Positions 21,601 to 32,700 of a stretch of 64,000 bases of DNA are shown here, in pieces. Each line of letters begins with the position of its first letter. Position 1 is the stretch's first letter. The position numbers and the translations under genes were made by a program. The notes under the pieces were generated by a model that saw nothing but the letters and a program-made list of their open reading frames with translations, was not told the DNA's origin and did not search any database. The stretch spans positions 32,501 to 96,500 of the forward strand of contig ADNK01000489.1 in the NCBI GenBank assembly GCA_000320545.1, given 5' to 3'. Source of the DNA: Bigelowiella natans CCMP2755. Lineage: Eukaryota; Cercozoa; Chlorarachniophyceae.

Positions 21601-23062
21601 TTGACGACGACAACCAAAAACAATTTTATGATTTATTAGGATATCGCTGTTAAAATCTTGACCAAATAATAACAGAAACTAATGCTCATCAACTGCCATG
21701 GTAGAAATTAATCTTTCTCTATTTGCAGAAAGGAAAGCTGAAAACGATGATGTCTCAAATTGTAAGTGGGAGAGTGATCGACCACACCTCAAACCCTCCA
21801 GACGAGAGGAAGACCGAACACGCCTTCTTTGAACTATTGAGCATTAGCGCCTTGAGCATTTTCAAGATAAGCTCCATCATCTTCAGATCCAGCCGCCGAC
21901 CATACCGTGAGAGTATCTTCATGGCCCATTGAAAGTACCCCTCGTCCACCATCACTTCTGCGACGATGGGAACGACAGTTGGCATCCGTTCAAGGACCGG
22001 TAACAACGCCATCATCACTCCGATGTCCTCGTTGTTCATCTTGCCATTGCCGTAGAAGTGGCCTACGCTAAGCAGCACTTTCACGAACGACACTCTGTTC
22101 CTAGTCAAGAGCCGTACTTTGTTCCACCCCCCCTTCCGGATGAGCTGTGACGCTAGCTGTAGGGTCTGGGTGACCACAGAACTATATTGCAAGATACTTT
22201 CATGTCTCAAGACGTCAATGATACGTTTTAAGCCGCCTTCCAGCCGTACGACAAGAGGTCCCTTTTTCTAGTGTGTGCAGGTAGGCGTAAGCGGTCAGTC
22301 AATCGGAATTTTGAGGCAGCAGGTGAGGAATGCACTACTTACTACTACAACTGTATTGATAATCCATTTTTAGAACCTCGTGCTCACACAGAAGGGATGC
22401 GAACTTGAAGCCGTGGAGAACTATATCGGGGTTCTGCTTGTGTTTCTTTACACTCTTCATAACAAGGGCCAATGAGTCCGAAGCAAACAAGTATTTCCGA
22501 ACCGCTGATGGTGGATGGCAACAATTCATCAATATGGAAAGAATATGGACGCAAGGAACAGCATTGGTGAATATCATAGTCAACATAAATGCACCAGCAA
22601 GCTGTAAAAAAGATAGTAATCACTCTGTTCGTGGACCTTTTCCCATCTGTGCACAGAGATGGAGGGAAGACACCAAGTTCAAGGTGATGTCGGGATGACT
22701 CCCTACACAGGCTAGACAATCTAAGATAGCGCCCAGATAAGTGTACACGTTACTCGAGGGGCTCTTTAGGCCTCGACTACCTAAAAACAAATATAGTAAA
22801 AGCCTGCAAATTTGTTTTCACAGTTCTGCTGGCGCCCACCTTTCCGTACTCGTCTCAATTCATGGGCTATTGCTTCATGGACGTATTTAGCTGATTCTGT
22901 CATGGTCTTGATATCCCCTGAGCGGAGAGCGAGGACGTGTTCGCTAGCACTGTTGTCCTCCGGGCCTGCCCATGTAGAGTTCGAGTTTCCGCCCCCACCA
23001 TCCCGGCCATCAATTCCGCCAGAGTTGGCGCTTGTAGAATCCCTTGTGCCATGGGCTATCAT
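18700..23062 (-). CDS. cytosolic carboxypeptidase, CCP1/AGTPBP1-like tubulin deglutamylase
   Basis: Exons on the minus strand: 23062-22840, 22780-22674, 22601-22377, 22267-21788 and 21582-18700. The phases match at each join, giving 1,305 residues from ATG 23062. The last exon holds the CCP-specific N-domain (SFESDFEEGNLMRAIRVGP, QWFYFGV) and the M14 zinc carboxypeptidase core. That core shows HxxE at VHPGE (about residue 980), VDLNRHW, the third zinc ligand in CDFHGHS, and the catalytic Glu in YTMEAS (about residue 1208). Exons 2-4 encode ARM-like helices (ILDCLACVGSH, ASLLCEHEKK, LEGGLKRIIDVL), matching the ARM-containing N-terminus of CCP1/Nna1. These enzymes trim polyglutamate tails from tubulin. 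Poly-Ser and Asn-rich insertions separate the domains. The 5' end is uncertain: the frame stays open a little upstream of 23062, so another exon may exist. Confidence 0.87.
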
Positions 23063-23953
23063 ACTGCTCCTCCTCACTTGGCTGGCATCCTATTGCCCCA
23101 GCGTCTCAGTGTCTGGCGTTGCGCATAGGATGCTTCTTCTCGGGATGGGCCTTGCTCCTCTCGCACCCGCCGGGGTGGGGTTGTACAAGACGAGGATCGT
23201 AGATGATGTTTTTGGCCTGCGACATTGGTTTCGTCGGAATTTTGTCCTACGACTCGCTGCAAAAGATGTCGCTGTGGACAAGAGGATAAGAGTCTCCCCA
23301 GTGGCTCTCGAAGCGGTTACAACCCAGCCAATCAAACTAAAACATGGTCGAACTTTTGTGGTTTCCAGGCCTTTTCCGGCGACAGACAACTTCTGTACCT
23401 TATTACCGGTACACGGACAAACTAGCAAGTAATAATAATTCGCTGGTACGACAATTCCGTTTTCCGAGCCGAGAACTGATCAACCCGAAGCTTCATCTCA
23501 AAAATTCCGGAGGATATCTAAATGCGACATAAATCAAAAGAGCAGATCTTTTAAAAATAGCAAGCCAAATTAATAACCGGATAGATAGAGCAGTTAGCAA
23601 CCCCCCAGCATTACCTCTCAGTCATCCAACCAAAGCCCATAAAGAGAAGGGCATGACAACGAACCAGGAGTAGAAGACAATAGGAAAATAGCAGGATTAG
23701 AGGTACCTGCTTTCGACGTTGGTAGAATTCTTACAGAAAGGGAGATCTGATGAGAGTCTTCTCGTAACCTAATAATCTGTGAATAAAAAATGGAACTTAA
23801 TAAGAAGAAAAGAACTGATGCTTTTCACCTTAACATCTAGCATCTGCTACCAGCTTTGATGAAATTATTCATCCTAACTTAACGATACATTCTCCAGCAG
23901 GTCCTTGGAGACTCTAGTTGCTGTTAGTACCCTACCTTTTCTCCCTTTTAGAC
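23063..23953. other. divergent intergenic region between the CCP1-like and ABHD17-like genes
   Basis: About 0.9 kb between two divergent start codons. The part next to 23063 (to about 23430) is open in several frames and may hold the missing first exon of the CCP1-like gene. A minus-strand acceptor-like CTTTTGCAG is present near 23260, but no consistent model was found. The rest probably holds two promoters. Confidence 0.4.
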
Positions 23954-25781
23954 ATGGGAATTGTTGTACAAACTTGCGTCTTTGACCCGCCATATCATCG
24001 CTGCTGCTACCCGTGCGGGAAGTGCTGTGATTCTATCTGCGGTATGACTAATTTGAGCTAAATTAGAAGTGGTAGTGGTGGACAATATTAAGTCGCTTAA
24101 TTTCTTCCCGATTGTGTCCTTCGTTTCGATATAGCTGCGGTTTGCTGCTACAAGAAGGAGAGTTTACCATACCTCCCGGAGACGAACGGAGAGTATTCAA
24201 AAGGTCAGAAACTTACTAAAGGAAGCTCATATATATAAACGGCGGCTCAAATATTGATAGTTGTATGCAAATACCAGTTCCTCTAGATTATGGGCAAGTG
24301 CATACACGAATAAAAAGACATCATGAGTCGATTTACCATATTGTATCTTGGTTGTTCAGTCTTGATTCATAGTCATTTTTAATTGACATATCTCCTTCAG
24401 TCTTGGAGAGACTGACTGCACGAGGATCCACTTTCCACATTTGGGAAGGGCAACCCGTAAAATATGTAAAACGCTGGAGCCAAGGAAAACCTTACTACAC
24501 CGACCTATCTGATGATCATAGCACCTGGGCTCGGTAATATACAGACTTGATGATGATAATAGTGATGATACGTGAGGAAGGACGTTTTACGCTTCTCTGC
24601 GTTCTTTCCAGGTTAGACGCAAGATTGAAAATTTTAAAAATGATAAATAGGCCGAAGGGTTTTGGGATGTCCCCAAAGAACGCAAAGTTCCACATCATCT
24701 ACAGTCACGGGAGGAGGGAGGATATTACAATGTTCTCCCCACGCTGGCGGCTACAGAAGCTTGCATGGAGCCTGGATTCAGTATGGTAGGAAGAAATAAA
24801 TACAATAAAGGATAAGGAAGAAGATTGACACATCCTCAAAGTCTCCACTTGCGCGTGACACATAAATATTTTCAGTTATATGTATGAATGGCCTGGATAC
24901 GCAAAATCTTCCGGTCTTCCAAGTCAACGCAGAGTGTATGAGTCTATCCGTGCCACATATGATTACATTGTGAAGGTTTGTGCTAAGAGAGTAGTGCTAA
25001 TGCTTCGCATATGGACGTGTTGTATGTACACGCACGCCAACACCTAGATACCACACTCCGGCGTGGAGAGTGTGCATAGAATATGAAAATAAATATGAGA
25101 AGATACACTAAATATGATGGACATGTTTATTCAGGAGAAGAAGATAGATCCCTCGAGAGTGATCCTTTACGGGATGTCTCTTGGTACGGCACCAACAGCA
25201 TGGCTGGCTTCCCAGGTGATCAAATACTACTACACTATCCTTATGGTTTCCTTATCATCACCAATCATCATTATCGTACGTCAGGTTCCTGTGGGGGGCA
25301 TTATTCTTCAATCCGGATTCACCTCCATCTGCCGTGTGGTCTCGAGTCATTGTGGCTGTAGAGGTGGAGAAGCAAATGGCTAGAATGACACACACGAAAG
25401 GAATGCAATGCATCAAATTGTAGGACTCTTATTTTTTGTCTTCCTCTCTTTCTTTCTCCCATACACGCAATTTCAAAGACAGCCATACACGCGCATCTTT
25501 ATTTTCTACATGTTATCAACAGCTTCCATATTCCATCACGGTCTATGTTCCTTGTATACCATATGATTACTTATCATGAATACCGGACATAGGGTTGTGC
25601 GCGTGTTGCCTTCCTGGCTGCTCGCACTGCTGTGATGTGTTCGACACGTACGATCTTGCGAACGATGTGAAATGCCCTGTGTACATCCTGCACTCGAAGA
25701 GCGATGAGGTAGCTCACTGACTATGAATGTACGTGCATGTGAATAATATATCTGTAACTATATAACAGATATACAAATATA

Positions 25782-25815
<34 letters not shown>

Positions 25816-26389
25816 TACATATACATATATAAATATAAATATCTATAATGTGTACGATTTTGTGCCACTGTGTATCAGTGTTATGTAAGCTTGGTTACCT
25901 TGCTCGCAATAGGTGATACCATTTGAGCATGCAGAAGATCTACTGGAAGCTTTTCGAGGCAAGATCTATAAGCCGCCTTACATCGTCGATGTAAGTGTGT
26001 GTCTTAAGCTTATAATATGAAAACTGTGTGGGACTAATTGCTCGAAATAATAAATTAGAGAAAATCCATCCTTTACAATTTATCACTAAAAAGGAAGAGA
26101 GAGAAAGAAAGAGAGGGGGAGCGGAAGAGAGAGCAACACCTCATCTATTATATGCCGATCATTATTTTTCCAGGATGTAAAGCACGATTTCTTCCCGGTG
26201 CAGACTCGTGAATACGTCGAGAATTTAAAGGGTTTTTTGGATTTTGTAGCAGAAAAATGCCAGAGTGGTTTTAATGACGACCAAAAAGCATCAGCTGTCA
26301 CTCATATTCCCAGTCGAACCGAGGTCGCAGATAGCGAGAGCAGCGAAACATCTTGCGAGGTATCAACGAAGAGAAACAAAACGGACTGA
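23954..26389 (+). CDS. ABHD17/FAM108-like alpha/beta serine hydrolase (putative protein depalmitoylase), 10 exons
   Basis: Exons: 23954-24041, 24135-24203, 24401-24533, 24612-24785, 24876-24975, 25135-25215, 25285-25333, 25593-25708, 25913-25990, 26174-26389. They total 1,104 nt and 367 residues, with all phases consistent. The N-terminus is cysteine-rich (HRCCYPCGKCCDSIC, then VCCYKK), as in ABHD17 proteins, where it is palmitoylated and targets membranes. Next come FHIIYSHG (oxyanion region), EWPGYAKSSGLPS, the nucleophile elbow YGMSLG (S203), VGGIILQSGF, the acid HSKSDE (D269) and the base KHDFF (H300). ABHD17 enzymes remove palmitate from proteins such as Ras and PSD-95 in animals. The exon 7 donor (TGCC|GTGTGG) was chosen by phase and by spacing to family members; an alternative donor six codons later is possible. 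Confidence 0.87.
25782..25815. repeat. (TA)n microsatellite in ABHD17 intron 8
   Basis: A nearly pure TA run within the intron 25709-25912 of the ABHD17-like gene, embedded in a longer AT-rich stretch. Confidence 0.85.
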
Positions 26390-26963
26390 TTATATTGGTG
26401 AGGTTGCACCTTCTTATTTCATAGCTAGATAGCGTCGGCGTCAGACCGCACGCGCATGTTTTCAATCCATTGAAGTGTCGCATAGGTCCAAAGCACTTTG
26501 CAATGAAATGGCATCATCAAATCGATGCAACTTAGCGCGCAGTAGCGAATTCTACGGGACAAACAATGCTTCTTCCGATCCCTACCATTCTAGCATTGTG
26601 CGCTCGCAATAGCTTGCCGTGTCATCGCAACATGCTGCTGCTTGTGCGATTACGCTTTGCCTTGTGGCGCATGCAGTGGCTAACATGTCAATACGTACAT
26701 CTAAATTCACTGGGGATGAGCTAACTGATCGACATTTGTGCAGCACACAGTTTTGGACTTAGCATATATATGTGCAAGCAAGCAAGCAACAGTGAAACTT
26801 CTTGTGTTTGCGCAGCCCAGTGCTATGTGCATCATTTAGAAGCAGCACATCTCTAGATCTTAAGCACCGTGTGCAATTCTATTTATGGGAAAAATATCAA
26901 GCTCCGAATTTATTTGATACACGGACTGGCCTATGTTTTCGTATTGGTTTATTGATTTTCGCT
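26390..26963. other. intergenic region between the convergent ABHD17-like and peroxiredoxin-like genes
   Basis: No coding frame is supported. The sequence has GCATGC- and GCAAGCAAGCAAGC-type words and should contain the poly(A) sites of both flanking genes. Confidence 0.6.
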
Positions 26964-27623
26964 TCATGATGCCGAATCGATTTTGATTTTAGACCCACCC
27001 TTTGCAACATCTGCTTCAAATACCTTCTTCACCTCTCCACCTACGCTGCTTACATACTGCTCGACTCCAGCATAAAGCTCACCGTAATTCTCCTTGAGAT
27101 AAGCAGAGTCGAAGGCGCGAATCTCAGTAAACTTGGCTTCGTCTTGACCGCTAAGACGTGCTTTGACCAAATCAAGGACATCCTTCGGATGGGGCCGATC
27201 TTTCGCCCCACCAAGGTTCATGACGGAGGGCTGTATCCGCCAATTGAATAGTTCCTTTTCTCCTCCTTTCGTTAGAATGATTAGAGCAGGTTGTGCCATC
27301 CCATTTGGATATCCTTCCTTGTCTGAGATGGCAACCCTGAACCTCTTTGCCAGCTCGTTCTCTGGATCTGAAAACACATCGAACGAGAGTTTCCAGTCCT
27401 TCTGAGCCTTTTGAGCAAGTTCGTCATCTTGAGCGGTAAAAGCGATGACTTTGCCTCCTATCTTAACAAATCCAGGCACAAAATCCTTGTCGAGAGTTTG
27501 TGTCCAACCAGCGCAAAAAGGGCACCAATTTCCACGGAAAAACGCGAGGGCAACGTGCTTGTTCGCCTTGAGCTCGACCTCTAGATGCACGGCAGCCGAG
27601 GGAATGGAAGATTTCGAAGACAT
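26964..27623 (-). CDS. peroxiredoxin-like (AhpC/TSA, thioredoxin-fold) protein
   Basis: A single exon of 219 residues from ATG 27623. The fold is that of the redoxin/AhpC-TSA group: a strand (HVALAFFRGN) leads into W-C-P-F-C (C34, C37), then VIAFTAQDD, LSFDVFSDPENELAKRF and ALIILTKGG. The CPFC pair directly after the strand is the redox-active motif of PRX-like2-type proteins and replaces the classical peroxidatic PXXXTXXC motif. No targeting peptide is obvious, so a cytosolic thiol reductase or peroxidase is likely. The C-terminal 70 residues (Ala/Lys/Glu-rich, ending IKIDSAS) are not typical of the family. It is divergent from PACRG across an 831-bp spacer. Confidence 0.8.
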   Translation of the reverse strand: MSSKSSIPSAAVHLEVELKANKHVALAFFRGNWCPFCAGWTQTLDKDFVPGFVKIGGKVIAFTAQDDELAQKAQKDWKLSFDVFSDPENELAKRFRVAISDKEGYPNGMAQPALIILTKGGEKELFNWRIQPSVMNLGGAKDRPHPKDVLDLVKARLSGQDEAKFTEIRAFDSAYLKENYGELYAGVEQYVSSVGGEVKKVFEADVAKGGSKIKIDSAS

Positions 27624-27696
27624 GTGTGCTAATGCTTTTTCACTTTAGATTGCGCTGAGGGATGATTTTTGTTCGTGGGATGATTGTTTCTGCATG

Positions 27697-28002
27697 CGAA
27701 GGGATCGCTGTTCCCGCGAACGAAGTGCTTCCTTTGCCAGGGATCGGCGTTGGATGATGCAATACGACATCACATAATTTCTAGTCGCAGGCATTCATCG
27801 GCAGCTTGTTCGGCCATAGTTTCTTTCGGAAGAGAGAAGGGAAGGAAGCAAGACCGCTGTCCCCGAAGGAAGTGCTTCCTTTGCGATGAGCATCAGGGAT
27901 TGACCTTGGATGATGCAATACGACAGAACAAAATTTCTTGTCGCAGGTGTTCATCGGCTGCTAGTTCGGCTCCAAAATCTTCCGGAAGAGAGAAGGGAAG
28001 AC
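27697..28002. repeat. imperfect tandem duplication (about 156-bp period) between divergent genes
   Basis: Two diverged copies lie head to tail between the peroxiredoxin-like and PACRG starts. Shared blocks include GAAGTGCTTCCTTTGC, TTGGATGATGCAATACGACA (starting at 27750 and 27906), TTCATCGGC and GGAAGAGAGAAGGGAAG. The spacing between matching blocks is 156 bp. The plus strand is open through both copies, but the peptide has no recognisable domain and is not treated as a gene. A duplicated regulatory region is possible. Confidence 0.75.
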
Positions 28003-28454
28003 GAAGAAATATCTCGTCGACTCGTTCGTAAATTGTAACTGCGACAACAAACAAGCCTTGGCGGACAGTAATTCCAGTGTTATTTTGAAAAACGCTTCCT
28101 CCTCTCGAGTGATTTCAGGATTTCCAGCCTGTCCAGTCGAAAATGATTGAATCCGAGAGCTATCTGGCAAAATCCCATTTGTCGTTTCTACATCACAATG
28201 AACTATGGATGGGAGGCCATTTCATTATGGAGACAAATAATCGCATACATTGAATGGCAACGCGCAAAAACCGATCCTGGACGTGTGAACAATAATTCTT
28301 GAAACGGTATCAGATTAGCCTTAATTTCAGGTACGCGACAACTATTTTATTGCAGAAACAGCACATATTACCTTAGTTTTCTCCAGTGTATCCCTGCTCA
28401 GACGTGAAAGACGCAAAGAAACCTCTCCCCTCACATCGTCTTTCCCCTTTCAGG

Positions 28455-29192
28455 ATGACTACGCTGTTCAAAAAGATCCAAAAAGCGGACATGAACAAAG
28501 GCAAAACCAAGGTGGTGATTGGTAAAGGTGGAGCTTGCTCCTCCCTGGCAAAGCCAAAGCCAAAGAAGCAACCTAAAGTCCCCAAATGCGGAGCCTTCAA
28601 AGAGAGGAAAAGTAAGAGTCCTTCTCTTTTCAAAACGTTTTATGATCGTGGCGATCTACCTCTTCAAGTTGCTTTCAAAGGTCCAACTAGAAGAGTCCAG
28701 TGGAATGTGAAACTCGATAAACTCGACTACGAGCATTTCCTTCCCATTTTCTTCGATGGCATCCGTGAAGTTAAAGAACCATACATTTTCTTGGCGCGTG
28801 AGGGTGTTAGAGATCTTTTGAAAGAGGGCAGCTCCAAGATACTCCCTGTCATTCCTCGACTGATTATCCCTATCAAGACTGCTCTTAACACCAGGAGTAT
28901 TCCAATTGTATGCGAAATGATCAAAGTTTTGATGAAGTTGGTCACCTCTCATGAACTTATAGGTGAGGCTCTTGTTCCTTACTATCGACAAATCCTCCCT
29001 GTTTTCAATCTGCTAAGACACAAGAATAAGAACACTGGAGACGGCATTGACTATGGACAAAAGAACAATCTTAACGTTGGAGATTTGATCGAAGAGTGCC
29101 TCGAGTTGTTCGAACTTAATGGAGGAGAAGATGCCTTCATTAACATCAAGTATATGATTCCAACCTATCAATCTAACGTCCAACGAAACTAG
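28455..29192 (+). CDS. PACRG: Parkin co-regulated gene protein (PACRG), axonemal inner-junction protein
   Basis: 245 residues from ATG 28455. The conserved family core is plain: FYDRGDLPLQV, DYEHFLPIFFDGIRE, KILPVIPRLIIPIKTALNTR, LVPYYRQILPVFN, GDGIDYGQK, GDLIEECLELFE and GGEDAFINIKYMIPTYQSN at the C-terminus. PACRG is an alpha-helical microtubule-binding protein that bridges the A- and B-tubules of axonemal doublets, so the organism very probably builds motile flagella. The N-terminal 55 residues are a basic, Lys/Pro-rich extension of the type seen in long isoforms. The in-frame codon further upstream is GTG. A splice-acceptor-like CCCCTTTCAG directly precedes the ATG, so a further 5' exon, perhaps untranslated, is possible. 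Confidence 0.95.
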   Translation: MTTLFKKIQKADMNKGKTKVVIGKGGACSSLAKPKPKKQPKVPKCGAFKERKSKSPSLFKTFYDRGDLPLQVAFKGPTRRVQWNVKLDKLDYEHFLPIFFDGIREVKEPYIFLAREGVRDLLKEGSSKILPVIPRLIIPIKTALNTRSIPIVCEMIKVLMKLVTSHELIGEALVPYYRQILPVFNLLRHKNKNTGDGIDYGQKNNLNVGDLIEECLELFELNGGEDAFINIKYMIPTYQSNVQRN

Positions 29193-29560
29193 GCGGATTC
29201 TAAGAAAATTCGTTTGACACCATCTCCACAAAGTTTTTGTGGCCTGGAAAGAAGATTGACAGAGGTTGTGGTGCGTGCATCGAGATGTATTCTCTTCATA
29301 GATCTTGCTCGCGTTGATGCATCGTATTGCCTTGGCCTATTCAGTGTGCACTGCGACAAAGTATCTGACGTAGCTTTGTATGCATTGCAGCGGCCACAGC
29401 GCTTAAGTTGCATTGGGCTTGTTTATTTGTTTTGGACATATGCACAACTAGACAAGCTAGTGCACACATATCTAGATATGGACACAGTATCGTATCATAT
29501 GCATATACATTGTATACGAGACGGATGTAATGAATTGATTCAATCTTTTCAATGGTCATC

Positions 29561-29605
<45 letters not shown>

Positions 29606-29711
29606 CGGATGTAATGAAATGTTTAAATTTTTTCAATGGTCATCCTAATGTAGCTGTGCAATGCAGCGGCTACAGCGCTTAAATTGCATCTGTTTGTTCA
29701 TGTACATATGT
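29193..29711. other. intergenic repeat cluster behind PACRG
   Basis: No gene. The stretch contains partial and full copies of the LINE 3'-tail repeat in minus orientation: about 29372-29403 (core only), 29518-29564 (tail only, broken by the microsatellite) and 29602-29685 (full). It also holds a (TA)n microsatellite at 29564-29600. Confidence 0.75.
29602..29685 (-). repeat. full copy of the LINE 3'-tail repeat
   Basis: Nearly identical over about 84 bp to the tail of the LINE at 29712-29796, and lying 110 bp beyond it in the same orientation, with the same ends (GAGACGGATGTAATGAAATG to TACAGCGCTTAAATTG on the plus strand). It is either an independent 5'-truncated insertion or a tandem duplication of the tail. 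Confidence 0.85.
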
Positions 29712-29732
29712 GAGACGGATGTAATGAAATGT

Positions 29733-32700
29733 TCAAATTGTTTCAATGGTCATCCTAATGTAGCTGTGCAATGCAGCGGCTACAGCGCTTAAATTGTATC
29801 CACTTGTTTCCTTGGTCACATGGCGCATGCATGAAAATGCATCCTGTTTTGGTCCAGCATGGCGCGCTTTGCGCGCAGCTTCTCGACTTGTTTTCTCTGC
29901 GGTTGTGAGACGCGTGGTCTCGTCATTGCGATCCATGATCGCTGTCAGTTGTTTGTTGATTCTGAGTCGCTGTGGTCCGTATTTCCTGCATTGCAGAATG
30001 TGGTCCATGTCTTGCAATGTGTTGCACACATCGCATGTTGCTTCCAGTTTTGTGCGTTGTCCTCTGGACAGCATGAATGCACCAAGATTGCCAACACCAC
30101 AGATGGCGCGCATCCATGATGTGGCAATGCTTGGCAGCTTCAATGCAATTCCTGTTGTCCGAGAGCCAGGCATGAAATCAAGTTTTTTCAAATGCATGGC
30201 CTTGGTTCCCTCTTTCTTCCAATCAGTTTTGAAGTTCAATTCGGCGTTCCGCATGATTGTTTTGTTGTGTGCTTTCAGTTTCCTTTTCAATGTCTCCTCA
30301 GTGGCACGTGTTGTGGGGTGTTCCGCTCCAAGCAATTTGGTCGTGATCAAACTGAGTCGGCGGTGCAAGGATGCTCTGTTCCACGACCTAGTTGCATTGT
30401 GCCATTTGTGTTCCAGCAAGGATTCGATGTGGCATCCGAAAGAGCTCCAATTGAGCACTTCTTCCTCCACCACGTGTCCGTTGCCAGCAGCATCCTCCAC
30501 CCACACATTGGTTCGCAACCACGTCTTGGTGCATTGAACCTGTGTGCGACAACGTGGTGGCAATGTTGCCGCTGACACGTGGGGTGTGTCGTTGGATGTG
30601 GATCCTGGCAATCCCAGAACTCTTTTGAGTGTTTGGGATTCCATGGAATCTGGCTGCTTTGTTTTGAGGTTTTTCTTGGACCTCCATGTGGGCGCAACAT
30701 GTCTGCTCGTGGCTGTGAACCATGTGTTGTGAAACTTCAATCTCACATTGAATGGCATGTGAGATCGTGTGGAACACAGCCTGAGCAAAAATCTTCTCTT
30801 TTTCTGCAGCTTCATGTGTGTGGCAAGGGCGTGGTTTTCGAAAGTTGATCTTTCGTCAAACCACAGTCCCAAACATTTGCCACGTTCTTTTCTTTTTGTT
30901 TTTCCTTGCAGGTTGAGTGTTGCATTCCACGAGGCTTGTTTTTTTTGTGCATCCTTCCTCCTGTCCATGAGCAGGTGTCCACTTTTGTCCCCATTGAATC
31001 TCATTCGCCACTTCATGCACCAGGTTGTCACGTTTGTCAAATCTTTTTGCAGCCTGGTTTGCATTTCCCCCCAGCGGGAAGGCGCAAACAGTTCATGTGG
31101 GGTGACATCGTCGCAATGCATCTGGCAATCAGCAAACTTGATGTGCTCGCATGTGTCGTGGTGGGTGATGAACAAGTGGCAGCTGAGGGAGGATCCTTCA
31201 GGCACGCCGCTTTGCAGTTGCATGTGTTGAGATGGCGTCCTGCCAAACTTGAATCTGGCAGCACGCTCCCTCAACCAATCGTCGATCCACAGAAGCAGGG
31301 ATCCCCTTGCACCGCATTTTTCACTCAGTTTCCGCACCATTCCTGAATGCCAGGCTTCAGGGTGAGCTTTTGATGCGTCAGTGAACAGCACGATGCCGAC
31401 TAGCTTTTTGTCAAACGTGCCGTCTTCGATCCGCTGAGTCATTCTGGCAAGTGCTGTCTCGCATGATCCATTCTTCATGAAGGCACATTGGCATTTGCTC
31501 AGCTTCTCTGGTGGGATGGCTTCACGTGATCGCAGTTCAACCAATTTGTCTTCGACTTTCGAAGCAATTTGGAGAACAGAGATTGTTCTGCCGTTGAGGG
31601 GAGTGTTCAATTCTTTCCCGGGTTTGGGGATCAAGCAGAAGACGGCCGCTTTTCGTGATTTGTGACGGGTGCCCCATTGAAATGATGCATTGAACACAAG
31701 AGCCCAGAGTTGATGCAACTTGTTGCTTTTCTTCAACACGTTTGGATGGATGCCATCGTCACCTGGGGATTTGTGTGGTGACATGGTGTGCAATGTTCTC
31801 TGGATTTCCTCCGGGGTGAATTTCCTGTTGTGAGGCAAGGTGCCATGTTTGTTTTCCGAATTTCGGAATGTGTGTCTCCATTGTTCTGTTTCTTGGTGAA
31901 ACGTTCCATTTTTTGCATCTGTGGGGTGAGGTTTGTGTGCGTCCTTCCACCTCCTGACACACACGTGGCATTTTTTCGTTTCTGAAGTCTCGCCGTCGAG
32001 GGTGCGATGTTTGGTTTTTCCTCTTGATTTTTGGAACAGTTTGCACAACAGTCTGGTGTGGTTTCCGTTGTCATGTTTTTCGAAGCGAGCAAGGAATTTT
32101 TGCCATGCTTCGCATCTGAGTGTTTCTGTGATGGATTCAAGTTCGAAGTTGATTTCTTTCATTTCACCTTCCAATTTTTTCCTCTTGCCACACTTCCTCT
32201 CGTGTCTGAGAGATCTGAAGAGTTCAACTTGTTGCAGCTTCATTTTTTTGCATGCTGGTTGGTTTTCGTGTGGTTCAATGGGGCTCCATCGTTGCTCTTT
32301 TTTTGGTGCACTGATTCTGCATGCTTGTTGAACTGAATTCCAGAACCATTGTTCAAGGTTCTTTGAATCCGGCTCAGATGCAACGCGAAGCATTCGTTGT
32401 CTCAAAGGGGCTGTGATCGAGTCCAGGTGTTCGTCAAACAGGTCCACATTGAACTTGTCAATGTCGCAAATCATTGACTCAGTTTCGATTTGGTTGGGCA
32501 CAGGTTTGCCAAAGTGCATGCCGAAGTGGTCGCTTGTTGTGGTGGCAGTCATTTGATGTTCGATTTCTTGCACCATGTTTGATGAACACAGGACGTGATC
32601 GATCGTGCTCGCATGTCCCTTTCGAAAATGGGTCACTTCACCAGGGTTGAGCATCATGATGTCATTGTCTGCAAGCCATTGGTGCAAAAGCTTGCCCCGC

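Noticed and set aside
22812-23432. 206-codon plus-strand frame
   Set aside because: It overlaps the first CCP1-like exon on the other strand, where splice phases and ARM-like peptide support the minus strand; no recognisable domain.
27684-28031. 115-codon plus-strand frame across the tandem duplication
   Set aside because: It is open in both repeat units but has no domain, and starts and ends without gene context; better explained as duplicated spacer.
29564-29600. Possible CRISPR-like or satellite array in the repeat cluster behind PACRG
   Set aside because: It is a TA dinucleotide microsatellite flanked by LINE-tail copies; there is no regular spacer structure, and this is a eukaryotic nuclear region.
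29794-31346. Several long plus-strand frames opposite the LINE ORF2
   Set aside because: Cys/Val/Phe-rich shadows of the reverse-transcriptase frame, with no motifs of their own.
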